64,000 nt of DNA from CAJCJE01 sp963818685 (GCA_963818685.1 CAWFTJ010000003.1:62001-126000); one strand, 5' to 3'. Counted from the stretch's first letter, positions 43,651 to 51,849 are shown. Translations and numbers: made by a program. The notes: generated from the sequence alone by a model not told the origin.

Positions 43651-44013
43651 ATGGGGACCGGTTATCAGATCGACCTGGCGTCAATGACGCAGCTGGTCAA
43701 CACCTTGAAAACAGCGGCGCAGAGCATCACCGACGCCAACACCGCGTTGCGGAACGCGTCGGCCGACCAGTTGGGCAACGACGATCTGAACAGCGCCGGC
43801 AGCGACTTCAAAGATCGCTGGGATTACGGCACCGGCAAGATCTCGGATCTCACCGGCAAGATGACGGACGCGCTTGGCAAGACCGTGCAGGCGTACCAGG
43901 ACGTGGAAAACCAGGTCGCCCAATCGTTCGCGGCACCGCCTTCACCCGCGCCGAATTCGCCGGCCGCAGGTTCGCGGATCTCCACCGCGCTCACCGGGAA
44001 CCGCTCGTCATGA
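43651..44013 (+). CDS. EspC/WXG-like type VII secretion protein
   Basis: 120 residues from ATG 43651 (GGAGG upstream). Helical hairpin of WXG100-like size: IDLASMTQLVNTLKTAAQSI, a turn at DFKDRWDYG (Trp-x-x-Gly instead of exact WxG) and YQDVENQVAQSF, then a Pro/Ser tail. The pattern is that of the EspC-like (ESX-secreted) family. It overlaps the next gene by 4 nt (ATGA), and probably forms a pair with it for export. No ESX core genes (EccB-E) are in this window. Confidence 0.72.
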   Translation: MGTGYQIDLASMTQLVNTLKTAAQSITDANTALRNASADQLGNDDLNSAGSDFKDRWDYGTGKISDLTGKMTDALGKTVQAYQDVENQVAQSFAAPPSPAPNSPAAGSRISTALTGNRSS

Positions 44014-45375
44014 CCAACTACCCCGCACTCGGATTCGACCCCGCTCCGGGCGATCCCGGTTCGGTTTCCTCGCTCGCCACCAATTTCTCCACCGTCGCCC
44101 ATATCTCGGATCCGCGCGCAACGCGCTGAACACCGTTGGCGAGAGCCACAGCATCTGGCAGGGCGATGCCGCCGACAACTTCCGTGGCCAGGTCGGGCAG
44201 TTGCCCGACTACCTCAACAAAGCCAACGCCTCCCTCGGCGACGCAGCGAAAACCCTGGAGAGCTGGGCGGCCGACCTGACCACCATGCGGGCCAAGGCGA
44301 GCCAGTACGAAACCCAAGCTGCACAGGCATTGCAGAAGCTGCAACAGGCACAGAGCAACCCGAATCTGAAGCTGGCGGGCGAGCAGTTCGACACCGCGCA
44401 GGCGTTGCAGCAGGCGCAATCCGAGCTGAACACGGCCGAGCAGGCGCTCAACTCCGCACAGCAGGAACTGAACGCGATCCGTGAGGACGCTCAGCGGTTG
44501 CTGGCCCAGCACGAGAACTGGCCCAGCACGAGAACCTGGCCAAGCAGGTCGCCGACGCGCTCCGCAAAGCCAAGGACGAGGCACCCCAAGAACCGGGCCT
44601 GTTGGACCGTCTCGGCGACGCGCTGAGCAGTTTGCTCGGCGACGTGTCCTCGTTGGCCAACAAGGCGTGGCAGTGGACCAAAGACCATGCGAGCGACATC
44701 GCCGAAGTCGGCAATCTGCTCAGCAAGATCAGCGCGGTTCTCGGTGTGATCGCCCTGGCCACCGCCGCGTTCGAACCGGTCGGGGCGATCTTCGGTGCGG
44801 CCGCCGGACTCACGTCACTGGGCGCGCTGGCGGCGTCGGGTTTGGCCAAGGCGGCGGGCGACAAGAACGTGAGCTGCGGCACCCTGGGCATCGACGCCAT
44901 CGGCTCATTGCCTTTTCTCGGGCCACTCACCAGCGGCACCAAAGTCGCCGCGGCCGGCATCGACGGCGCCACCGCGTTCAGCCGGGCCACTGAAGCCGCC
45001 AAGGGCCTTGGCGCCAAGACAGCCATCGCCGGCAGCACGATCAGGATCGTCGGGGAAGGATTCGTGCCGAAACTCCTCGCGGCTGGAACAAGCAAGTTCA
45101 TCAACGGCGCCACCATCGGTACCGGTGGCTTCAATCTGATAGTCAGCCGCTTGGCCCAGATTGGCCCGAAAGTGGGACTGTCCGGGCTGGCCGGACTGGC
45201 GGACAAAGCGATCGACCCCCTGTCCAGTGTGGCTCGGGGAATCGACATCGATATCGACGCCGTCAAGACCGGGGGCAGCATCGCCTACAGCTTCCTGACC
45301 GCGGACGGGAACAGCCAACCCCCGTCGGCCGGCGCCACCTTCTCCGGTCGGCTGAGGGCGAGGTCCGGCTCGTGA
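44010..45375 (+). pseudogene. Type VII-secreted polymorphic-toxin-like protein, broken by two frameshifts
   Basis: ATG 44010 opens with NYPALGFDPAPGDPGSV, the start of the actinobacterial T7SS-signal domain. The frame breaks near 44099 (one base appears missing) and continues in another frame with ALNTVGESHSIWQGDAADNF (Trp-x-Gly turn) and a long Gln/Ala-rich coiled coil. A 17-nt duplication at 44501-44534 breaks it again. The third frame, open to 45375, has KDHASDIAEVGNLLSKISA, hydrophobic Ala/Gly segments (VIALATAAFEPVGAIFGAAA) and LTSLGALAASGLA. Repaired length is about 450 residues. This is the usual signal plus pre-toxin part, but no nuclease, deaminase or ADP-ribosyl-type toxin domain is visible at the C-terminus. 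Confidence 0.72.
44501..44534. repeat. 17-nt tandem duplication that shifts the frame of the T7SS gene
   Basis: CTGGCCCAGCACGAGAA occurs twice without mismatch (44501-44517, 44518-44534). Taking out one copy joins the coiled-coil frame directly to the downstream frame (LAQHENLAKQ...), so the duplication is the cause of the second break. Confidence 0.95.
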
Positions 45376-45978
45376 CCAGCGCGACATCGATGCGGTCCTT
45401 CTCCGTGGACCTTCCCGAGGGCATGGTGCCGATCCCGATGATCGCCTCCGCTGGCAGCGCTACGGCGCTGGCGGAGGCACTGGCCGGTCGGTTCGGGCTG
45501 CGGGCCGATGATGTCAGCGCTGTCGTGGTCGCCGATCTGTTCACCGTGTTTGGTGAAATGATGGGTGAGTCCGGGGTCGAGTTCGCCGCGATGGGACTGT
45601 TCCGTTCACCGGACGACCCGGAGCGGCCGGCGTCGGTGTTCATGACCGGTATGCGGATAGCGTCGGATCACGAGTCGCCCGAGGTCGCGATCAGGGGCCT
45701 GCGTGAGTTGCATACCGGCCGGGGCGCTGATGCGGTCGAGACGATAACGCTGCCCGCGGGTCCTGCCGTGGTCGTGGTGGACGAGAGCATGCGGGAACTG
45801 TCGACCCGATGGTGGCGCCGAACCGGCGGTGGTGTTGACCCGTCGGGCGACGGCGTGGATTCCCGATCCTGGTGGCACCACGGTCGCGGTCGTGTCGGTC
45901 CTCTCGCCGTCCTGGCAGGACTGGGTGCACACGTGTGACCTGGCCTTGGACGTTTTCGATTCGGTCAGTTGGGAGTAG
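45372..45978 (+). CDS. Protein of unknown function coupled to the T7SS gene, frameshifted near its middle
   Basis: GTG 45372 overlaps the upstream stop (GTGA). The N-terminal part reads MRSFSVDLPEGMVPIPMIAS, LRADDVSAVVVADLFTVFGE and RIASDHESPEVAIRGL. After ELST (about 45804) the natural continuation is in the next frame: AVVLTRRATAWIPDPGG, VSVLSPSWQDWVHTCDLALD, FDSVSWE, stop TAG 45976-45978. One extra C in the CCC run at 45805-45807 explains this; as written, the first frame stops at 45938. The position behind a toxin-like gene is that of an immunity or secretion accessory protein, but no family is recognised. Confidence 0.65.
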
Positions 45979-45981
45979 CGC

Positions 45982-46434
45982 ATGATCTATCGCATGAGTC
46001 GGAACTCCCCGGTCCAGTCGCCCGAGTGGCGGGTGTGGTCGCCGCAGCGTGTCGGCGATTTTCGGTGGTCGATCATCCCGGAGAACTGGTTCCAAACGGA
46101 TCCGCTCACGGATACAGTGTGCGGAGCGTTGTTGATCGTGGAGTTCGTCCTCATCATGCCCACGGTGGGGCTGATTCGGCTGGCGGTCCACCACCGTCGC
46201 TCACCAGGCTGGTATGTGGAATGCAGGTACGGCACTGTTGCCGATCTCCCTACTGATCCCCGTATCAGGCTCCAGACCCGGACCAAGCGGCAGGCCAAAC
46301 GGTTGGAGCGGGCCCTGGAGCGCGAATTCCGCAACGGCGCGGACTTCAACTCCCCAGCCATCCAAGCCGTCATCGCGCGCAGCAACGCAGCCGTTCAGCC
46401 GGTAACACCCCCCGTGACCAAAGGAACGAGCTGA
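45982..46434 (+). CDS. Small single-helix membrane protein, unknown function (copy A)
   Basis: 150 residues from ATG 45982 (GGGAG 6 nt upstream), 3 nt after the corrected stop of the previous gene. N-terminal EWRVWSPQRVGDFRW, one helix VCGALLIVEFVLIMPTVGLI, then SPGWYVECRYG, RTKRQAKRLERALEREF and a C-terminal tail. It has a clear paralogue at 46531. Likely part of the same transcript as the T7SS genes. No known domain. Confidence 0.75.
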   Translation: MIYRMSRNSPVQSPEWRVWSPQRVGDFRWSIIPENWFQTDPLTDTVCGALLIVEFVLIMPTVGLIRLAVHHRRSPGWYVECRYGTVADLPTDPRIRLQTRTKRQAKRLERALEREFRNGADFNSPAIQAVIARSNAAVQPVTPPVTKGTS

Positions 46435-46447
46435 CCGTGCCCGATGC

Positions 46448-46534
46448 CTGATGTCTCCCTCCTGGCAGGATTGCCAGCACACCTGCGAACTGGCTGTGGA
46501 CCTGTTCGAAACGCTCAGGTGGGAGACGCCATGA
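46448..46534 (+). pseudogene. Remnant copy of the 3' end of the 45372 gene
   Basis: Frame starting at 46448 reads LMSPSWQDCQHTCELAVD then LFETLRWETP and a stop at 46532-46534. It aligns residue by residue with the end of the 45372 gene (VLSPSWQDWVHTCDLALD, VFDSVSWE). Only the 3' end is present, directly before the paralogous membrane protein gene, so the pair was copied as a block. Confidence 0.75.
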
Positions 46535-46986
46535 CCTACCCCGGCAACACAGCCCCTTCTGGTGCGCCGCAGTGGCGGGTGTGGTCGCTGCGGCGGGCCG
46601 GCAATGCGTTTCGGTGGTCGTCGCTCCCGGACCGGCCGGTCGGGGGCGACGGCCCGATCGCCGCCCTCGTCGGACTGCTCGTGTTGCTGGAATTCGTGTT
46701 CGTCATGCCGACCGTGGGACTGGTGCGACTCACGATCCACAACGCTCGTTCACCGGGCTGGTACCTGGAGGCCCGATACGTCACGAGCGACGGGCGTTCG
46801 GCCGAGTCACAGGTCGAGCTACAAGTTCCGACCAAGCGGCAGGCCAACGGCTGCGGCGCGTGTTGCAACGAGAATTCGGTAATGGTGAGGACGTCAACTC
46901 GCCAGCCGTCCGGCAGCCATCGCACACTGCCACACGACGTTCCGCCCCATGGGTCCGCCGCCGATCAGCGGGACGTTCTGAGGTAG
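46531..46986 (+). CDS. Small single-helix membrane protein (copy B), C-terminus frameshifted
   Basis: ATG 46531 (GGGAG 5 nt upstream) gives QWRVWSLRRAGNAFRWSS, helix VGLLVLLEFVFVMPTVGLV, SPGWYLEARYV and VPTKRQA, matching copy A at 45982. After KRQA the frame goes wrong: copy A has KRLERALEREFRNGADFNSP, and the matching RLRRVLQREFGNGEDVNSP is found one frame over. One base is missing in the short A-run near 46845 (GCCAACGG here, GCCAAACGG in copy A). As written the product is 151 residues with a nonsense tail. Confidence 0.68.
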   Translation: MTYPGNTAPSGAPQWRVWSLRRAGNAFRWSSLPDRPVGGDGPIAALVGLLVLLEFVFVMPTVGLVRLTIHNARSPGWYLEARYVTSDGRSAESQVELQVPTKRQANGCGACCNENSVMVRTSTRQPSGSHRTLPHDVPPHGSAADQRDVLR

Positions 46987-46990
46987 CGGC

Positions 46991-47080
46991 GGCAGCCTGA
47001 TGAAGCCGATGCTCGCTGCGGTCCTGCGGCGATGAATGGGACAGCTGTGCCCCCTAGGAATTGTGCTTGCCGAATCCGCA
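46991..47080 (+). pseudogene. Degenerate copy of the icmA 3' end
   Basis: GGCAGCCTGATGAAGCCGAT and GCTCGCTGCGGTCC match the icmA sequence at 43431-43466 with few differences. After a deletion of about 40 nt, GATGAATGGGACAGCT matches GACGAGTGGGGCAGCT near the icmA stop, and GTGCTTGCCGAATCCGCA matches the bases past it (GTTCTTGCCGAGCGCA). The remnant is in the same orientation as icmA, 3.4 kb downstream, at the far edge of the T7SS block. Confidence 0.72.
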
Positions 47081-47225
47081 ACGCTCTTTCTGATGTAGTC
47101 CAAATGGGTTGTTCGTGACTGTGGTCGATTACTGAGCGTAGAATTTGCTGGCCACTCTGGCGATCGTTGGCGCTTTATGAGCCCTTTCGCGTAAAACGGC
47201 ATCCGGCATTCTGCTGCCCCGGTAT

Positions 47226-47258
47226 CGTCTCGGATTGCGGAGGTCGCAATCCGAGACG
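47226..47258. promoter_or_regulatory. Perfect 14-bp inverted repeat before the 47274 gene
   Basis: CGTCTCGGATTGCG (47226-47239) and its exact complement (47245-47258) around the loop GAGGT, directly followed by the GGGAG ribosome site of the 47274 start. It may be an operator or an RNA hairpin that controls translation or attenuates transcription. Confidence 0.6.
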
Positions 47259-47273
47259 GGGAGTTTGAGTTAC

Positions 47274-47816
47274 GTGTTCACGCCTGATGATGGTGGCGCA
47301 GCCGATATCACAGCCGAAGAGGCATCCTTGGTCGAGGCTCGCGACAAGGCGGCGGTCGCGCAGGGCACCGGTGGTCAGGCCGCACAGATGGACGGCAGCG
47401 CCGGTAACCTGCTCGCCGCAGCAGGTAAGGGGTTCACCCTCGACCCACAAGCCGCAGCCACGCTCGCGGCGGCCTGTCGGTCAGCCATGGACACGATCAG
47501 GGGAATGACCCGCGACCTGGATAACATCAGCCAGGCGCCTAAGCTGGGGACTCTGGAGGGCGCGCAGGTCATCGCGACGTACACCCAGAATGTGGCCACC
47601 GACCCGCAGGGAATGCTCCAGGCGGTTGAGAGCCTCAATGCCACCCTGCAACAGATGCACGACGCGTATCTCCAGGCGAGCAGGAACTACCAGGAAACCA
47701 ACGAGCAGGTCGCCGATATTCTGAGCAAGCTGGACAGCGGCCACTCGTCGGCTCCGGGCAACTCGGCTCCGACCGCGCGGCCCAACACCAGCGCCGGACC
47801 GACCTTTAACGCCTAG
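47274..47816 (+). CDS. Helical T7SS-associated protein (EspC/WXG-like), unknown function
   Basis: 180 residues from GTG 47274 (GGGGAG at 10 nt); an in-frame TTG at 47235 lies inside the hairpin and is less likely. Mostly helical: TAEEASLVEARDKAAVAQG, LDPQAAATLAAACRSAMDTI, LDNISQAPKLGTLEGAQVIA, and MHDAYLQASRNYQETNEQV with the Tyr-x-x-x-Glu-like end typical of type VII substrates, then a Ser/Pro tail. No WxG. Followed at 18 nt by a DUF3558 lipoprotein, a pairing seen in relatives. Confidence 0.65.
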   Translation: MFTPDDGGAADITAEEASLVEARDKAAVAQGTGGQAAQMDGSAGNLLAAAGKGFTLDPQAAATLAAACRSAMDTIRGMTRDLDNISQAPKLGTLEGAQVIATYTQNVATDPQGMLQAVESLNATLQQMHDAYLQASRNYQETNEQVADILSKLDSGHSSAPGNSAPTARPNTSAGPTFNA

Positions 47817-47834
47817 CCAACCGCAAGGATCGTT

Positions 47835-48386
47835 GTGACTCATCGCACCCTCGCCCTGCCGCTGCTTGTTGCTGCGATCGTCGGTCTGAGCGCCTGCTCG
47901 TCTCAGCGACCGGGTAGTCCGACGGCGGCGGCGAGTTCGACGACTGGCTCTCCGTCCAGCAGGGCTGGTGCTGATCCGTTGGCTTCGGTCGATCCGTGTT
48001 CGTTGATCACCTCGGCCGAGTTGGCTAGCAATGGTTTGCAACCTGGCAAGATCGTCAATGCGCCGGGGGCGCGAGCGTGTAGTTGGAACAGGCCCGACGA
48101 TGGTGCGACCATCGACGGCTATCTGATCCAGATCGCGATCTACGACACCGCTGGCCTGGACCAGCTCAACACATCGGTCGGTACGGCCTCGGATTACTCG
48201 GTCGGGAAGTATCAGGGCAAGCTCCTGCGGTACAAGGCAGGGCTAACCTGCACCGTCGCGTTGGGGATCACCAGTACGTCGCGGATCGATATCGACGTCA
48301 TTACAAGCACCAGCGTCGACCAGAGTTGCACCTTAGTTGAGAGGGTGGCGCCGGCTGTGGTGTCGCACTTTCCGGCTGGCGCCTGA
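47835..48386 (+). CDS. DUF3558 lipoprotein
   Basis: 183 residues from GTG 47835. Signal peptide with lipobox LSACSS, a Ser/Thr linker, then the DUF3558 domain: SVDPCSLITSAELASNGL, ACSWNRPDDGATIDGYLI, CTVALGITSTSRIDIDV and a final SCTLVERVAPAVV. Single domain, unlike the two-domain proteins at 13863 and 17533. Surface-anchored. Co-transcribed with the 47274 gene; function unknown. Confidence 0.85.
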   Translation: MTHRTLALPLLVAAIVGLSACSSQRPGSPTAAASSTTGSPSSRAGADPLASVDPCSLITSAELASNGLQPGKIVNAPGARACSWNRPDDGATIDGYLIQIAIYDTAGLDQLNTSVGTASDYSVGKYQGKLLRYKAGLTCTVALGITSTSRIDIDVITSTSVDQSCTLVERVAPAVVSHFPAGA

Positions 48387-48398
48387 GCATCCTCCGGT

Positions 48399-49238
48399 TC
48401 AGGCCAGCGGGGCGAAGGCGGCCGCGACGGGCGCGAGCAGGTCTGGCGTGCAGTCCAGCGGCAGGTTGAGGACGATCAGGTCCGCGCCGGCCGCGCTGTA
48501 TGCCTTCGCCTGTTCGATGGCCTGCGCGTAGTCGCCGTCTTCGGGTAGTCGGATGTTCACCGAGCAGGTGATCTCCTTGACGTCGCGGTCGACGTCGGCG
48601 CAGTGTCCGGCCAGGATCTCCTTGAGTGCCGTGTATTGCTCGGGCGTGTCGGTGATGGCGTTCCAGCCTTGCGCCCAGCGGGCCACGGCGCGCAGCGTGC
48701 GCTTGGGCCCCTTGCCGCCGATGGTGATCGGCGGGTGCGGGCGCTGCACGGGCTTGGGCTCGCAGAATGCGTCGCGCAGCCGCACGTACTGGCCGTCGAA
48801 GTTGCTGACCTTGTTGGTCAGCAACGACACGATGGCCTCCATACCCTCGTCGAACCGGTCGAAGCGCTCGCGCAGCGGCGGCAGGTCGATGCCGAGCGCG
48901 TCGCATTCCTGCTGGTTCCAGCCTGCGCCGAGGCCGAGTTCGAGGCGGCCGTCGGAGATGATGTCGGTGGTCGCGGCGATGTTGGCCATCAGCGCGGGCG
49001 ACCGGTAGATCATGCCGGACACCTGGCAGCCGATCCGAATCCGCCGCGTCGCCTGGGCGAGTGCGGCGAGCATGCTCCACGCCTCCAGGTTCGGGCCTGC
49101 CGGGTCGCCGGAGAGTGGATAGAAGTGGTCCCAGTTCCAGGCCGACTCGAACAGCTCGATCTCGTCCGCTGCCTGCCAGACCTCAAGAATGCGCTGCCAG
49201 GTGGTGTGCTCGGGCCTGGTCTTGATGGCGAAACGCAC
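48399..49238 (-). CDS. LLM-class (F420-type) flavin-dependent oxidoreductase
   Basis: 279 residues from GTG 49238 (GAGG upstream); a longer frame to 49364 has a non-conserved leader. Luciferase-like barrel: VRFAIKTRPEHTTWQRILEV, ESAWNWDHFYPLSGD, IRIGCQVSGMIYRSPALMA, RLELGLGAGWNQQECDALG and ITIGGKGPKRTLRAVARWA. These blocks fit coenzyme F420-dependent members common in actinobacteria. Substrate unknown. Convergent with the DUF3558 gene (12-nt gap) and divergent from the ybbN-like gene. Confidence 0.92.
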   Translation of the reverse strand: MRFAIKTRPEHTTWQRILEVWQAADEIELFESAWNWDHFYPLSGDPAGPNLEAWSMLAALAQATRRIRIGCQVSGMIYRSPALMANIAATTDIISDGRLELGLGAGWNQQECDALGIDLPPLRERFDRFDEGMEAIVSLLTNKVSNFDGQYVRLRDAFCEPKPVQRPHPPITIGGKGPKRTLRAVARWAQGWNAITDTPEQYTALKEILAGHCADVDRDVKEITCSVNIRLPEDGDYAQAIEQAKAYSAAGADLIVLNLPLDCTPDLLAPVAAAFAPLA

Positions 49239-49336
49239 GGTGCTCGCCTCCCTCGTGACGTCCTCTCCGCATGATCCTATGACCGGCTCGTCGGGCTTGC
49301 CGGCATCCTCGTCACCGTTCGTGCCAGGATGGAACC

Positions 49337-50329
49337 GTGACAAGGCCAGACCCACGTCGTTCAAACGCAGCCATGTCCGCGGCCCTCTCCGGCGCGGTGG
49401 ACCTGTCCGGTCTCAAGGCCAGGGCCGAGGCGGCGAACAAACAGCAGAGCGCACCCAGCGGGACGACCGGCGGCGGTGACGGCGCGCCAGTCGGCCCGCG
49501 CAGTCAATGGGTGATCGATGTCACCGAGGAGACCTTCCAGGCCGAGGTGGTCGAGCGGTCGCTTCAGGTGCCGATCATCGTCGACCTGTGGGCCGACTGG
49601 TGCGGCCCGTGTAAGCAGCTCTCGCCGGTGCTGGAACGCCTAGCCAACGCGGCGGGCGGTGCCTGGGTGCTGGCCAAGGTCGACGTGGACGCGAACCCGA
49701 GGATCTCTCAGGTCTTCGGTGTGCAGTCCATCCCGACCGTGGTGGCCATCGCCGGCGGTCAGCCCATCGACGCCTTCGCTGGCGCGCTGCCCGAACCGCA
49801 GATCCGGGAGTGGCTGAAGTCACTGCTCGACGCCCTGCGCGACCGCATGCCCGGTATCGCGGCCGCCGAGGCCGCCGCCGCCCAGCGCGGTGACGTGGTC
49901 GCCGAGCCGGAGGAGCCGGAGGACCCCAGGTTCGTGGCGGCCGAACAGGCCCTTGACAACGGCGACTTCGCCGAGGCAGAAGCCGCCTATCAGCGGATTC
50001 TCAACGAGGAGCCGGCCAACGAACTGGCCCGCAACGCGCTCGCCCAGGTCAAGTTCCTGGCCAGGGTCACCAACGCCGACCCGGCGGCCCGAGCCAAGGC
50101 GGACGCCGACCCGGACGACTTGGACGCCCAGTTCACCGCCGCCGACCTCGACCTGGCCGAGCAGCAGCTGGAGGCCGCGTTCGGCCGATTGATCAACGCG
50201 GTGCGGCGCACCGCTGGCGACGACCGGGACCGGGTGCGCAAGCGTTTGGTCGAGCTGTTCGAGCTGTTCCCGTCCGACGAACCGCGTGTGCTCAAGGCTC
50301 GGCGCGACCTGGCCAGCGCCCTGTTCTGA
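49337..50329 (+). CDS. Co-chaperone YbbN-like thioredoxin with TPR-like C-terminus
   Basis: 330 residues from GTG 49337 (an internal ATG at 49373 is possible). Thioredoxin domain with IVDLWADWCGPCKQLSPVLE (redox-active WCGPC), KVDVDANPRISQVFGVQSIP and PTVVAIAGGQPIDAF. The C-terminal half is helical with TPR-like AEQALDNGDFAEAEAAYQRI and LDLAEQQLEAAFGRLI. This is the CnoX/YbbN arrangement, linking disulfide chemistry with chaperones. Cytoplasmic; monocistronic. Confidence 0.93.
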   Translation: MTRPDPRRSNAAMSAALSGAVDLSGLKARAEAANKQQSAPSGTTGGGDGAPVGPRSQWVIDVTEETFQAEVVERSLQVPIIVDLWADWCGPCKQLSPVLERLANAAGGAWVLAKVDVDANPRISQVFGVQSIPTVVAIAGGQPIDAFAGALPEPQIREWLKSLLDALRDRMPGIAAAEAAAAQRGDVVAEPEEPEDPRFVAAEQALDNGDFAEAEAAYQRILNEEPANELARNALAQVKFLARVTNADPAARAKADADPDDLDAQFTAADLDLAEQQLEAAFGRLINAVRRTAGDDRDRVRKRLVELFELFPSDEPRVLKARRDLASALF

Positions 50330-50374
50330 GTCGCAAAGCTGAGTCGCGAGGAGCCAAGGAGTCGCAGGGCTCGG

Positions 50375-50410
50375 CTCGACCGGGTTCAGCTCCAGTTGAA
50401 CTCGGTCGAG
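50375..50410. terminator. Inverted repeat at the convergent ends of ybbN-like and metallopeptidase genes
   Basis: 14-nt arms (CTCGACCGGGTTCA and 50397-50410) with one mismatch and an 8-nt loop. It overlaps the last codons of the metallopeptidase. Possibly a terminator for the plus-strand gene. Confidence 0.45.
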
Positions 50411-51849
50411 CAGTCCTTGCTCCCCTGTAGGAAGCCGATCTGAAACGCCTGCACCCTGGCGAACCCGGACGGCACCTGCTTGCCGTTCACATCCGCCGCG
50501 ATCAGGCTGTGCGGCGCGAGCAGCTCGGCCACGGCTTCGTCAAGGTCGCCCGGCCCGAGCAACAGCTGCTGCTGCGGGCCGTTGGCGAAGCGGTGCCGCG
50601 TCACTCCCGCCCACGCCCCGGTCAGGCAGGCCGTGCGCAGGCCGGCGTTCGCGTCGGTCAGCGGGGTCTTCTGCGCCTTCTGCACGGCCAGCACGTAGCG
50701 CGAGGCGATCTCGGCGAACGCGGCGAAGTCGCCGAGGCTGGCCGAACCCACGCCCAACTGGTCGTCCTTGGGCAGTTGGGCGAGCGCGTCGAGCTTGGTC
50801 TCGTCGATCTCGACCGTGTTGCTCGCCGGACAGTACGAGGCGGGCGGCGTGCTCGTGCCGGTCGGGCAGTTCCCGTCGCCGGTCACGATCTCCGGTGGGT
50901 TGCCTGACTTGCCCGTTGGGCTCGGCTTGAAGGTCGCGTCCAGGCTCTGGGTGAGCAGCTGGAGAGTCTGCGGGTCCACCGGCACGTTGTTGTCGGCCAG
51001 CGATTCGCTGGTGAAGCCGAGTTCGGTGATGCGCTGCTGGATCTCGGCGTTGTCGATCTTGTCGCAGCGCACCGGGCCGTCGCTGAAGCCGAACTGGAAC
51101 GCGGTCACCCGGTCGAACGCGCTGCCGTGCGCCGCCTCGTCCGTGCTGGTGGTGCCCACCTCGTCGCGGATGAACATCATGGTGGCCAGCACCTGGCTGA
51201 GGCCGTTGCCGGTGGAGAGCTGGAAGTGCGGAGCACTGCCGGCCGCGACCCAGCGCATGAACGCGCCCGCGTAGCAGTCGGCCTGCTGCTCCTTGACGAT
51301 CGTCTGCGTCTTCTCGGTCACCGAGCCGAGCTGGTACTGCACGGCGTGGCCCATCTCGTGCGCGAACACGGTGACCACGGCCATCGGCCCGAACATCTGG
51401 TCGAGCACCGGCAGCAGCGTGCCCCGGTCCCACGCCACGCTGTCGTCGACAGGGCAGAAGAAGGCGTTCTCAACGCCGTTGGTGTCCTGGCCGCCACACA
51501 CCTTGAGGTCGGTGCCGTTGGAGTCGAACGAGATGAACTTGGTCAGCGGCCGGAACTGCTTGCCGAAGGCAACCGGCAACTGTCGCGACCAGTAGGTAAA
51601 AATGTCCGAAAGGGCGTTTTCGGCGAGGTGGTCCATGTCACCGTTGTCGGCGTTGCGCACGTTCAGGTTCGCGTTCGAGACACCCGGCTTGAGCCCGCTC
51701 GGACCCTGGGTGACCGGCAACCCGGCCACCGTGCCCGGATCGAGTTCGCCCGCTGGCGTGGCCTGACCGGGGATCTCGACGGTCGAGCACGCCCCGCACA
51801 GCAGGACCGCGGCCATCAGCAGCGACACTGTGGTCCCGCGCACAACCAT
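50386..51849 (-). CDS. Neutral zinc metallopeptidase-like lipoprotein (YpfJ family)
   Basis: 487 residues from ATG 51849, which places a signal peptide at the start (VSLLMAAVLLCGACS, lipobox Cys). A longer frame to 51945 adds a repeat-rich leader and is less likely. The zinc-binding motif is VTVFAHEMGHAVQYQLG (HExxH), with KEQQADCYAGAFMRW downstream supplying the third ligand region (ExxxD). Before it, GKQFRPLTKFISFDSNGTD and FFCPVDDSVAWD are family-typical. Extracellular, membrane-anchored; substrate unknown. The C-terminal third has no recognised domain. Confidence 0.88.
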   Translation of the reverse strand: MVVRGTTVSLLMAAVLLCGACSTVEIPGQATPAGELDPGTVAGLPVTQGPSGLKPGVSNANLNVRNADNGDMDHLAENALSDIFTYWSRQLPVAFGKQFRPLTKFISFDSNGTDLKVCGGQDTNGVENAFFCPVDDSVAWDRGTLLPVLDQMFGPMAVVTVFAHEMGHAVQYQLGSVTEKTQTIVKEQQADCYAGAFMRWVAAGSAPHFQLSTGNGLSQVLATMMFIRDEVGTTSTDEAAHGSAFDRVTAFQFGFSDGPVRCDKIDNAEIQQRITELGFTSESLADNNVPVDPQTLQLLTQSLDATFKPSPTGKSGNPPEIVTGDGNCPTGTSTPPASYCPASNTVEIDETKLDALAQLPKDDQLGVGSASLGDFAAFAEIASRYVLAVQKAQKTPLTDANAGLRTACLTGAWAGVTRHRFANGPQQQLLLGPGDLDEAVAELLAPHSLIAADVNGKQVPSGFARVQAFQIGFLQGSKDCSTEFNWS

